Assembly: GCA_965226025.1 (NCBI GenBank)
Contig: CBDDCD010000003.1
Coordinates: forward strand, 1,302,001 to 1,366,000
Direction of reading: 5' to 3'
Length of the DNA: 64,000 bases
Origin: Moanibacter sp965226025
Lineage (GTDB): Bacteria > Verrucomicrobiota > Verrucomicrobiia > Opitutales > UBA2987
The position numbers and the translations under genes were made by a program. Of the stretch, positions 8,258 to 16,821 are shown piece by piece. The notes below the pieces were generated by a model that was given only the letters and a program-made list of their open reading frames with translations, ran no database searches and was not told the DNA's origin. Within the stretch, counting starts at the first letter, position 1. Each line of letters opens with the position of its first letter.

Positions 8258-9696
8258 GGTGACGTCCTATCCTTCCTGTAAAAAGAAAAATGGTGTAACC
8301 TCCTGAAAACAAAAATGTAACCAAACCGGGGCCGAAAGGCGGCCCCGAAAAACAGGAGACTACACCATGAAGAAGATAGCACCGAGTGAGAAGATAGAGC
8401 AAGAGCTAATGGAAGGAATCGCGAGCAGCACAGATCCACTGGGGGAGGCGGCCCGACGGGGAGCCCAGCTGATGCTGCAAAGAGCCTTGGAGATCGAAGT
8501 GAGCGATTTTCTGGGGCGAGAGCGCTATGAGCGCTCGAGTGATGGAGCACTGCGGGGCTACCGCAATGGCTATGAGCCGAAGAAAGTGCATCTTTGCGAA
8601 GGGACGATTGAGCTGCAGGTACCGCAGATTCGCGACGGGCTGGAGCCGTTCGAGTCGGCCTGGCTGGAAGCGATCGGACGACGCTCGAAGCGGCTTTTGG
8701 AGCTGGTGCCGATGCTCTATGTGAAAGGGATGAGTCAGCGCGATATCGAGACGGCGCTGATCGAGTCTTTGGGGGTAGAGCAGACCGGGCGCAGCGTGGT
8801 CAATGAGGTGTGCCAAAGTCTGAGGATGGACTTTGCAAAGTGGCAGGAAAGAGATCTGAGTGGTGAGCGCGTGCTCTATCTGTTTCTGGACGGGATCTAT
8901 ATGAGGCTGCGGCCCGAAGACAAGAGGGCAGTGGCGGTCCTATGCGCCTACGGGATGCTCTGGGACGGACGTAAGGTATTGCTTCATATGGCCGTAGGGG
9001 ACAAGAGGAGAGCAGCGCCTGTTGGGAGGCCTTCCTGGAGGACATGAAGAGCCGGGGATTGGCCGATCCAGTACTCAGTGTGATGGACGGTAATTCGGGT
9101 CTACGCAAGGCGGTGGGAAGGAAGTTTCCGAACAGCCTGGTGCAGCGCTGCCAGGTGCACAAGATGCGCAACATCGTCAACAAGCTTCCAGAGGTAGCCC
9201 GTCCCACCCTCAAAAAGCTCATTCACAAAGCCTTTACGGCGAAGGGATACCGCGAGGCTGTAGAACAGGCTCGCGCCATCATCGAGGAATACAAGGGGAG
9301 CTTTCCAGCCGCCATGAAGTGCCTGGAGCGTGACCTGGAGGAATCGCTCACAGCGCTGAAATTTCCCTTCCTGCACCGAAAACAGATCCGCACCACCAAT
9401 CTGCTGGAGCGACTCTTCGGGGAAGGGCGCCGTCGCACCAAAGTGATTCCCCGATTCCGCTCCGAAACGAGCGGACTGTGCCTGATCTTCGCGGTCCTGG
9501 TGGATGCCTCAGAAGGCTGGCGAGGAGTCCGCATGGAACCCTACCTGGTGGAACGACTCAAACAGATCTGGAGCGATCCGGAGAGCACCTGGAAGGATCC
9601 GGACCTGATGAAATTCGCTGCCTGAAGGGAAGAAAGTAAAGATAATCTAATAGAGGTTATGCCATTTCGATTTTACAGGAAAAGGCGGACTTGACC
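8258..9696 (+). mobile_element. IS256-family element, copy 1
   Basis: The element is 1439 bp with inverted ends GGTGACGTCCTATCC / GGTCAAGTCCGCCTT, continuing as TTCCTGTAAAA on both sides. It is flanked by 8-bp direct repeats CAGCACAC at 8250-8257 and 9697-9704, typical of the family. A long hairpin (CGGGGCCG..CGGCCCCG) precedes the transposase start. An inverted second copy of identical length lies at 32227-33665. Confidence 0.92.
8367..9625 (+). pseudogene. IS256-family (mutator-type) transposase in two frames
   Basis: Frame 1 (8367-9047) carries the N-terminal part with the first catalytic Asp in YLFLDGIYMRLR. Frame 2 (9044-9625) carries DPVLSVMDGNSGL with the second Asp. It also has LLERLFGEGRRRTKV, the usual C-terminal Glu/Arg region. 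The frames join by a -1 step near GACAAGAGGAGAGC (~9000-9015). There the sequence changes from VGDKRRAAPVG to a family-like ESSACWEAFLEDMKSRG. One missing G would explain it. The same break is present in the copy at 32298-33556. No clear slippery heptamer is visible, so a shared ancestral deletion is more likely than programmed frameshifting. Together the halves give the usual ~410 residues. Confidence 0.85.
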
Positions 9697-9700
9697 CAGC

Positions 9701-9780
9701 ACACTTCGTCTCCACACTTAGTCCTATGTCCGCGCTGGTAAGGACTAAGTGTAGCGACTAAGGGTAGGGGACTAAGTGTC
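9701..9780. repeat. ACTAAGTGT-type short repeat cluster
   Basis: Units such as GGACTAAGTGT, GACTAAGGGT and GGGACTAAGTGT recur here within 80 bases, with an inverted ACACTTAGTCC near the start. Related clusters lie at 26491-26558 and 33679-33783. The IS256 copies end next to two of the three clusters. Confidence 0.6.
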
Positions 9781-9783
9781 GAG

Positions 9784-9912
9784 CTTCGATTGCGCGTAAG
9801 ATTGCGATTTTCGATTGGCTGTGATGGATCTCCTTTCCCCACAATCGATCGGCCTAATCGTAAGCGCAATCGACCTCCGATTCTTCGAGTTTCGATTGCG
9901 CGTAAGATTGGG
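9784..9912. repeat. Intergenic repeat of the TCGATTGCGCTTACGATT family
   Basis: A forward arm TCGATTGCGCGTAAGATT at 9786 faces an inverted arm AATCGTAAGCGCAATCGA ending at 9872. A third partial unit starts at 9892. The same core occurs at 16644, 19442, 30857, 40791 and 62446. Confidence 0.65.
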
Positions 9913-9952
9913 ACGAAGAGGAGAGATCCCACTTCAGTTATTGATCGGCCTC

Positions 9953-11566
9953 TCACTCCGTCGTCGCAAACCCGTTAGCAATATGCGAGTATCGCTGCCA
10001 ATGGCGGTCGCCTTCGTGCATTGTCTGGGACTCGAGCATCATATGGATCGGGTCGTGCGGCCGGTCCCAACGACCTTCGAAATCGCGATCCTTGATTCGT
10101 TGGGCCCAATGCCCGGCGAGCCACCCATCCTGATTCGAAACGCGTTCCCCTTTGAGCCTCAGTCGGGCGTTCGTTTCATGCACAATTGCGCCTTCATACT
10201 CACGGGTCATGACATCGAGAAAGGCATCAACTCCGCCGGCGCTGCTCCAAAGAAGATAGAGGTTTGAACGGTAGAGAGAGAGTGGATTTCTGCCGGGCAT
10301 GTCCGGCGCATAGCCTCTCGGATATCCGGAAAGAACGGGCATAAAGGGCTGCATTTCCGGATTCGGCTCAACACCAACGACAGCCGGGAGGCGACCGCTT
10401 AGGCAAACGAACTTCTGGTTGGCACTCTGGCTGGAAAGAAAGTGCAGGAAGTCCATGGCAGTATCGGGGTGCTTGGACTGGCGGGTAAGGCCAAAGGCGA
10501 GGTCGGTGACATTTCCGCCCTCCGAGAGACGCCCGAAACGATACTTACCGTAAACGGGGTGGTCCCGAGACGGAACCGGAATGTCCACCACCCCAATTTC
10601 AAAAAGTGTCTGTTGGCGAATACTGTGAAACTGTATGCTTGGAGCCACCATCATCAAGGCCCGCTCCTGCGAGAAATAGAAAAGAGCATCCTGGGGAGTC
10701 TGTTGGAGAAATCCCGGCTGTGCATAGCCAAGAATCTCCTGAACCAGCTGAAGGCCGAGACGTAGGTCTTCGTCGGCGAAGGACCACTTGCCGTTGAGAT
10801 AGCCGGTGACGATCTCGTCGGTGACGAGTTGGAGAGGCCGTACGACGTCCAGTTCCAACGCCGTCCTTTGAGTCTGGCTGCTGACGAGCCGCCGAAGAAG
10901 ATCGTCACGAGTGCCGGAGCCGGCGATCGGGAAGATCGTCTTGGTATTCCGTTGGGAGTAGCGTTGGACGTTTTCGCAAAGGGTGACAAACTCGTCGAAG
11001 TTGGACGGTTCGTCATCACTTCCGGTGATTTCTTTGAGGAGGTGCTTGTTGTATAGGGCGCGTGTCGTCCTGCTTGTTACCGGAATCCCGTAATAGGAAA
11101 CGAGGTTTGGTTTGTAGGCGGGGTTGCCGGAGAGCCCATCGAGGAAGGTTTCGCGCCAAGGGAGCTCTGCCAGCTCCGTGGCGGAGTTGTAGGGGTTTGG
11201 TTTCTCGACGATATTGTTGAGGGACTCAAATTCGCGGAGAAGGAATTCGTGGGTGGCGCCGGTGTGGAGCATGAGGTCGGGCGCCAGCCCACCCACGATG
11301 GTCGTGTTAATCCAACTGTTGTAGATGCGCTCGGGGACGACAACCTGTTTCACGATCACGCCGGGGTGCATCGCCATGTAGTCGGCAGCAAGGGCGTCGA
11401 AGGCCTGCCGAAACCCGTCCTCCTGGATAAAATGTCCGGCCCTTATGATCTTCACCTCTGGGTCGTGTTCCTGCACCGTGCGGCTGAAGACGCGAGCGAG
11501 GGAGAGCGAGAAGCACACTAGGAGGAAAACACATCCAATGATGTTGAGGAGCTTGTTCGAGTTCAT
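9953..11566 (-). CDS. Extracellular solute-binding protein, family 1 (sugar ABC transporter type)
   Basis: The frame is open to 11719, but ATG 11566 (MNSNKLLNIIG) is the best start. It begins a hydrophobic segment LLNIIGCVFLLVCFSLSLA that looks like a signal peptide or anchor, and it overlaps the upstream stop as ATGA. The 537-residue product shows the family pattern: an N-terminal lobe with FRQAFDALAADYMAMHPGV and GGLAPDLMLHTG, a hinge with YYGIPVTSRTTRALYNKHLL, and a C-terminal ALLMVAPS and GNVTDLAFGLT region. It would capture a sugar or similar solute outside the membrane. No permease or ATPase gene is in the window, so partners are elsewhere or the gene is an orphan. Confidence 0.85.
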   Translation of the reverse strand: MNSNKLLNIIGCVFLLVCFSLSLARVFSRTVQEHDPEVKIIRAGHFIQEDGFRQAFDALAADYMAMHPGVIVKQVVVPERIYNSWINTTIVGGLAPDLMLHTGATHEFLLREFESLNNIVEKPNPYNSATELAELPWRETFLDGLSGNPAYKPNLVSYYGIPVTSRTTRALYNKHLLKEITGSDDEPSNFDEFVTLCENVQRYSQRNTKTIFPIAGSGTRDDLLRRLVSSQTQRTALELDVVRPLQLVTDEIVTGYLNGKWSFADEDLRLGLQLVQEILGYAQPGFLQQTPQDALFYFSQERALMMVAPSIQFHSIRQQTLFEIGVVDIPVPSRDHPVYGKYRFGRLSEGGNVTDLAFGLTRQSKHPDTAMDFLHFLSSQSANQKFVCLSGRLPAVVGVEPNPEMQPFMPVLSGYPRGYAPDMPGRNPLSLYRSNLYLLWSSAGGVDAFLDVMTREYEGAIVHETNARLRLKGERVSNQDGWLAGHWAQRIKDRDFEGRWDRPHDPIHMMLESQTMHEGDRHWQRYSHIANGFATTE

Positions 11567-12453
11567 CTGGCCTCTCGATGCAACAGCCGGGTGGTTTTCG
11601 AAGTCTGCTCTCGAAGTTTCGCTTCTACTTCGCGGAGGCGGTCGCGGACGAGATCCCGTGGCGGGTCGCGCCGGAACTCTTCCAAGTATCTGCGGTAATA
11701 ACGGGCGGCTAGCTGCCACTCGCCCACTTGACGGGCCAGCTCACCGACCCGGAGCAAGCCGTCGGTTCGGGCGCGACCACTGATCAATCCTCCTCTATCC
11801 GCTTCGATGAAATGGAAAAGGGCGCGCTCGGGAAGAATCCCAAACCTGACGGCTGCGGTTCCCAGTATGAAGTGGAAGTTCGACCTGAGGAAAGGCGAAG
11901 TGAGGTTCTCCGCCAGCGGCTCCAACTCGCGAAAGAGCCGTTCCCGTTCCGCGGGAGAATTTTGGCGGTATAGCTGGAGGAACCCGTACTTGCTCGCGGC
12001 TGCCTGACCCCAGAAGTGGCGGGGATGATGCTCGACGAGGTAGCGGAAGTGCTCAATCGCCTCGTCGATTCTCGGTGGGTGCAGATGAAGATGAGCGATT
12101 CGACCCAGGAAATACTTCGCGGCGATTCCAAAATCGGAGGCCGAGGCAGCTTCCGAAACGTCTTCCAGGAGGTTGCGGGCACGATCGATATTGGCCCTTG
12201 TCTTGGGCTGGCGGTTGATGAGAGTGACAGCCAAGTCGAACTTCGTCTCTAGGGCAGAATCGGAAGACTGGGTCGCCAGCATCTCCTCGAACGCATCGGC
12301 TGCCTCATTGAAACGATAGAGACGAGAGAGTTTCCAAGCTTCGGAGAGTGTGGGAGGGTCGCTGGATGCGCCTAGCCCGTGTGCCGAAATCCAAAGCCCC
12401 GCCAGTGCGAGGACTGTCAGAGCCCGCTTTTTGTGGCTGGCATTCGGCGTCAC
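11563..12453 (-). CDS. TPR-like exported protein coupled to the solute-binding protein
   Basis: The start is GTG 12453, followed by MTPNASHKKRALTVLALAGLWISAHGLGA, a classical signal peptide with a cleavage site near residue 28-30. The rest is helical with repeated pairs typical of tetratricopeptide-like domains: LSRLYRFNEAADAFEEMLA, AAKYFLGRIAHLHLHPPRID and AIEHFRYLVEHHPRHFW. The stop (TGA) overlaps the ATG of the downstream solute-binding protein in an ATGA, which indicates translational coupling and a shared task. It may act as a periplasmic scaffold or assist binding-protein function. There is no clear match to a named family. Confidence 0.7.
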   Translation of the reverse strand: MTPNASHKKRALTVLALAGLWISAHGLGASSDPPTLSEAWKLSRLYRFNEAADAFEEMLATQSSDSALETKFDLAVTLINRQPKTRANIDRARNLLEDVSEAASASDFGIAAKYFLGRIAHLHLHPPRIDEAIEHFRYLVEHHPRHFWGQAAASKYGFLQLYRQNSPAERERLFRELEPLAENLTSPFLRSNFHFILGTAAVRFGILPERALFHFIEADRGGLISGRARTDGLLRVGELARQVGEWQLAARYYRRYLEEFRRDPPRDLVRDRLREVEAKLREQTSKTTRLLHREAR

Positions 12454-12503
12454 GACGGGGGGAGCAATCTTCTGCGATGCGATGCTCGAAATATTGCGAG
12501 AAA

Positions 12504-12602
12504 AGGAATCTGTCGGAATCGCCTTGGTCGCTGCTTAGACCCTTCAGCCTCCGATCGCAGGTCCAGCCATTTTACAAAGTGCAAAGTCCGACAGATTCCT
12601 AA
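12504..12602. repeat. CTGTCGGA inverted-repeat element, copy A (long form)
   Basis: The left end is GGAATCTGTCGGA and the right end is TCCGACAGATTCCTA, ~99 bp apart. The internal sequence resembles copy F at 56094-56191 (GGTCGC and CCTGCGATC-like blocks). The right end supplies the stop codon (reverse-strand TAG at 12599-12601) of the sulfatase reading frame. Confidence 0.7.
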
Positions 12603-13536
12603 TAGCGCCCTATCCGACGCGGTCCGAGATCTACGGAAAACGCGAGCCCGTCGAACGCGGTCCGCATGAGGCGGCTTTTGACCGTCTGGTGAGGCTTGCT
12701 TTCCCAGAGATTTATGTGTGTTCCCATGGATCTTCCTCCAGATCGTACAATTCGCCGTACTCCTGGCCATGGTAAACGGCAAGCTTGAATCGGCGATCCC
12801 GCACCATGTTGGCGCGACTACCCGCGCTTTTCCATCCCGTTCCGATACCTTCGCAGGTGTTGAAAAATTCGCACCGGACAAAGTCGCGGTGGCCGTCTCG
12901 CTCTACCTTGCCTTCGAGGATCGGAAGCAACGAACGGCCTTGCATCCGTGGTGGATGCGGGACGCTGGCTAGATCCAGCAGGGTGGGCGCAATATCGATT
13001 AATTCAACCAGCGCCTCACTGCGTTCATCGGTTCGAAAACGGCCCGGCAGCGACATTATCAAGGGCACTCGCACAAGCCCTTCGTAAAATCGGCACCCTT
13101 TGCTCAGAAGACCATGATCGCCCAGCATTTCTCCGTGGTCGCTGGTGAAGATAAAGAGGGTTTCCTCGCGTTGTCCCGTTTCCTCGAGATGGTCGAGCAG
13201 GCGGCCGACATTGTCGTCGATGAGTTCCACCATGGCGTAATACGCAGCAATTTTGTCTTGGGCCTCGAACTCTTCGGGAGGGCTCGCTTTGCGTGGGAAG
13301 TCTACCTCCGCTAGGCGCGCCTGGATTTCAAGGTCGCTCTCATGAAAATGTGGTCCCGGTAGTTCATCGGCCTCGTAGCGACGTCGGTATTCTTCTGGCG
13401 GATCGAACGGGCCATGGGGATCGAAGACATTGACGCTGATTAGCCACGGGCGGGTGCGATTCTCGGTGACGAACCGGATCGTCTCGTCGGTACACCAAGT
13501 CGTCTGGTGAAGCTCGGGTCTGACCGAAGGTAGGTA

Positions 13537-15353
13537 GAGCCCGTCCCAGTGGTGGAAACAATTGATTTTTAATGAGTTATGGGCAAAAAAAAGGCCGGAT
13601 AGAGCTGCAAAAAGCTCGATCCGGCGAAAAGGGGCGCTTATGCTTGCGTTAGTCAAATACAAAGCACGCCCTTCTCATGAAAAATATTGCCGTACAAAGC
13701 TTCCTGCGTCCAGCCCTAACTCCAGTCATTCGATGCAAAGACTACACCGTGTTTCTGGAAACAATGGAGCGGATTGACCGGGTTTTGATCGACTCCTCGC
13801 TGGAAAGGGAGGCGATCGTAAAAGCCTTGGAAGGATGGGATGAAGCGGGAGGGAAGGATCGGGAGCGACGCGCTCTAAGAGCGATAAAAGCGCTGCGGGT
13901 GGAGGAGGTGCGTCATTTACTCGGAGGGATATCCTTTCGTTGTCTGTCGCAGGAGTTGGGACGCAGTGAGCTTCTGGCTAATTTTTGCCGGGTGCGTGAG
14001 GTAGACGGGATCCGGAAAATATCGAAGAGCAGTCTGGAACGGGATTCGAAATTCTTCGACGAAGCGTATCTGAGACAGCTGCATGCAAGGATGACCGAGG
14101 TGGTGGGCAATGCTGAACATTGTGGTGAGGCAGGATTAGAGAAGCCGATCGATACGAGGGAATGCCTGATCGACGCCACTTGCCTGGAAGCGAACATCCA
14201 CTGGCCCGTGGACTGGGTCTTGCTCAAGGATGTGGGAGCAACGCTGCTCAAGGCGATCAGTCTGATCCGGCAGGCGGGAATGAAACAGCGCATGCCCCAG
14301 GGAGCAAAGGGATTGGCTCGGGAGATGAACAAACGGTGCCTGGAGATGACGCATGCGCGTCGGCGCCGGGAGGCGGGCAAAGCGCGTAAAGGGATCCTGC
14401 GGCGGATGAAGCTATTGCTCAAGAAGATTGAGGGCCATGCCCTTCGCCACCGTGACTTATTGGAAGCTATGTGGATGCAAAGCGATTACACCGAGAAGAA
14501 GGCGAGCCGAATCATCGAGCGAATGGATGGTATGTTAGAGCAGATACCGCAGGTCATGAAACAGGCGCACGAACGGATCATAGGGGGGCGGCAGGTGAAG
14601 AATGAGGAGAAGATCCTGAGCGCCTACGAACCTGAGATTGACGTCATCGTGCGAGGCAAGGCAGATCGGGAGGTGGAGTTTGGCAACACCCTTTATTTAT
14701 GCGAGAGCGCAGAGGGATATCTGTTGGACTGGAAACTGTATGGGGGGCAGGCCCCGAGCGAATTGAAGCAGCTTTGGGAAAGTCTGGAGAGGCAAAAGGG
14801 CTTCGCTTTAGAGGAGAAGATCGAAGCGATCAGTGGGGATCGGGGCTATGCCTCGAAGGCGGCCAGCAAGCGGCTCCAGGCAGAGGGGATTTTTGACGCC
14901 CTTACGCCCCGCAATCCACAAGAGCTCAAGGAGCGGATGGAGGAGCCGCGCTTTGTCCGGTTGCAGCGACGACGAGGGAGCACCGAAGGCCGGATCGGAG
15001 TGCTCAAGAACCGATGGCACGGGGGCAAGATACGCAGCAAAGGCTTTGACAACCGTAACCTTAGCGTGGCCTGGTCGGTTCTGTCCCACAATCTATGGAA
15101 AATCGCGCAGAGACTTGCGCAAGAACATGAGAAAGAGGCAACGCAGGCGGCATAGGGATCCAAGAATCGAGTCAGAGGCGCTTCCTTGGGAGAACTATCG
15201 ACTCAAAGCGAGAGGAAGGGTGCTGGAAAGGTGCATAACGGATAAAAGGTAAGCTACCGAGGACGGAAGGCATGTCGTGGTCTACATAACGTGACGAAGA
15301 TTGATATCGGTATCAGGCTTCCACCCAAATCCTCTCGGATTTGGGACAGCCTC
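13537..15353 (+). mobile_element. DDE insertion sequence, copy 2 (in the sulfatase gene)
   Basis: The element is 1817 bp with the same terminal inverted repeats as copy 1. It is flanked by 6-bp direct repeats TAGGTA at 13531-13536 and 15354-15359. It is uninterrupted and gives the empty site for the IS200-type insertion seen in copy 1. The orientation is opposite to that of the sulfatase gene. Confidence 0.95.
13677..15155 (+). CDS. DDE transposase of the 1.8-kb IS, copy 2
   Basis: The 492-residue protein is identical to the copy at 3762-5240 except for Glu instead of Val in RVEEVRHLL. The catalytic residues Asp166, Asp388 and Glu437 are retained, and both element ends are present, so this is the copy more likely to be active. 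Near identity of the two copies indicates recent transposition. A stem-loop (GCCGGAT..ATCCGGC, 13593-13625) before the start probably shields the gene from outside transcription. The family assignment, ISNCY or IS1182/IS5-like, is uncertain. Confidence 0.9.
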   Translation: MKNIAVQSFLRPALTPVIRCKDYTVFLETMERIDRVLIDSSLEREAIVKALEGWDEAGGKDRERRALRAIKALRVEEVRHLLGGISFRCLSQELGRSELLANFCRVREVDGIRKISKSSLERDSKFFDEAYLRQLHARMTEVVGNAEHCGEAGLEKPIDTRECLIDATCLEANIHWPVDWVLLKDVGATLLKAISLIRQAGMKQRMPQGAKGLAREMNKRCLEMTHARRRREAGKARKGILRRMKLLLKKIEGHALRHRDLLEAMWMQSDYTEKKASRIIERMDGMLEQIPQVMKQAHERIIGGRQVKNEEKILSAYEPEIDVIVRGKADREVEFGNTLYLCESAEGYLLDWKLYGGQAPSELKQLWESLERQKGFALEEKIEAISGDRGYASKAASKRLQAEGIFDALTPRNPQELKERMEEPRFVRLQRRRGSTEGRIGVLKNRWHGGKIRSKGFDNRNLSVAWSVLSHNLWKIAQRLAQEHEKEATQAA

Positions 15354-16081
15354 TAGGTAGGCCCCGAACTCGGTGTCTTGGCCGGGCGGTTTCCGATTAA
15401 AGACTGTTGCGGGGTCGATCCCCTGGTCCATCAGCCGCTGCATGTAGTCGTTCCCTTGGTCGAGCCTGGCAAACGGAGAGTGGCTGTAGCGAAAAAAGCT
15501 GTAGCCATCGTCGACCCGCTTCTCCGGACCCAGCCAGGGTGAGGCGATGTGCAACTTACCCGCCAGGCCGCAGACGTAGCCCGCGTCAGCCAGCAACCGC
15601 GTCACAAGCGGCGCCGCGCCCGAATATTCCTCGTTTCCGCAGATGCAGGCGCGAATGCTGCTTGGATACATCCCGGTAAGGAAGCTCGTGCGGCTCGGCG
15701 TACATATCTGATTCTGGCAATGAGCGTGGGTGAACGCAACCCCCTCTGCCACGAGCCGGTCGAGATTCGGGGTGTGAATGTGCGGATTGTTGAGCGCTCC
15801 GATTGTATCGAACCGCTGCTGGTCGGTGCAGAACCAGAGAATGTTCGGTGGGCGGCTCATCGTTAGAGGCTGTTCGAAGAGGTTCCAAAAAGCTAAGGAC
15901 TTGAGCCAATAGATTCGATTTAATCTTGCAATCCAATACTCCTGACTCTCTGGCCGCGTCTGACAGGACGAGTCGGGTAGGGTTCAGTACGATAGAGAGC
16001 CCAACGGTTTAAGAAAACAACGGATGGCGACCAAGGCGCTCTCGGGCAGCATAGATCGAAATGTCTGGTTGATGGCTGGAC

Positions 16082-16155
16082 GTAGCCGCGGCCGCAAGGA
16101 CGCGGACGATGGGAAAAGGATATTCGAGCCTCCGCGTCCTGGCGGCCGCTGTTAC
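16082..16155. repeat. GCGGCCGC-type hairpin repeat, copy 1
   Basis: Arm GCCGCGGCCGCAAGGACGCG faces CGCGTCCTGGCGGCCGC across ~25 bases. A second copy with nearly the same arms lies at 27995-28074. Confidence 0.65.
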
Positions 16156-16396
16156 AGCCAATCGGGAAACGCTATCCTTAGCTCAGTCGAATCTCGAAAC
16201 CAAACGGGCGAAGAGAGAGTTGGCAGCGAATGAAAGCAAGGCAAAGGATGGGAACCGACCACTACTACTCGCAGGAGAAGACTAAACCTTCCGGCCCCGA
16301 TTTTGGACCATCCCCTCCCGGGAGGGGTTTGGGGTTGGTCGTCCTACTCATCAGGATTGGTCGTGATCCTCCCGGGAGGGGCCACGAGGAAGATCC

Positions 16397-16469
16397 CTAG
16401 GCGGCTGTCGGAATTTGACCTTCGATTGCTTCGCAAGTGACCCGGTTCGTCCGACTATAAGCCTCCTAG
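16397..16469. repeat. CTAG-ended CTGTCGGA element, copy B (short form)
   Basis: The element starts CTAGGCGGCTGTCGGA and ends CCTCCTAG. The centre, TTCGATTGCTTCGCAAGTGA, is shared with copy E at 55845-55916. This copy is not next to a stop codon. Confidence 0.7.
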
Positions 16470-16821
16470 CTGAAAACCTCTCTTCGCAGATCCTACTCTA
16501 TTCTACTATTCTCTTTCGTGGCCGGAGCCTTGCGGCCGAGGTTGCACTTTCGATTGACAGGCTGAGAAGTGGAAGTAACTGCTCCAATGCGAGAGAACAT
16601 CGATCATCGAAGGTCATAAATTCGATGGACTCGATCGCCGATTAGGATTGCGATTACGACGGCCGACTGCTGGTGGAAAGGATGTCGGGCGCATCCAATC
16701 GACATCCGAGATTTAAAGCGCAATCGAATTCGCGATGTTTGATTACGTTTATGGACTGGGGGGTTCGAGCACTGATGTTTCCGACTTGTCTACCCTTTGC
16801 ATTTGAACGAGAAGACAATCC

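Larger units (their letters stand above)
12599..15860 (-). pseudogene. Sulfatase (type I, Cys-type) split by an IS and frameshifted at its 3' end
   Basis: The N-terminal part is 15354-15860, starting MSRPPNILWFCTDQQRFD with the metal-binding Asp and the formylglycine signature CTPSRTSFLTG (Cys in C-x-P-S-R). The C-terminal part is 12712-13530, with VFDPHGPFDPPEEY and TSDHGEMLGDHGLLSK. Removing the 1817-bp IS and one TAGGTA repeat restores the reading frame as EFGAYL-PSVRPELHQTTW. A second lesion is an extra dinucleotide in a CACACA run near 12713-12720. It stops the protein at EDPWEHT instead of continuing INLWESKPHQ... to a TAG at 12599. The original enzyme of ~490 residues would have cleaved sulfate esters, likely on carbohydrates. 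Maturation would require an FGE or anSME enzyme not seen here. Confidence 0.9.
15861..16821. other. Gene-free stretch packed with repeat elements
   Basis: No supported gene is seen. The stretch holds a GC-rich hairpin (16082-16155), a CCCCTCCCGGGAGGGG palindrome (16306-16321) with a second copy near 16370, a CTAG-ended element (16397-16469) and a degraded copy of the TCGATTGCGC family (16644-16729). These lie between the sulfatase promoter side and the TPP enzyme gene. Confidence 0.6.

Noticed and set aside
8990..9050. Programmed -1 frameshift in the IS256 transposase
   Set aside because: No X-XXY-YYZ heptamer in the right frame is visible, and one missing G in AAGAGGAG explains the break; kept only as an alternative.
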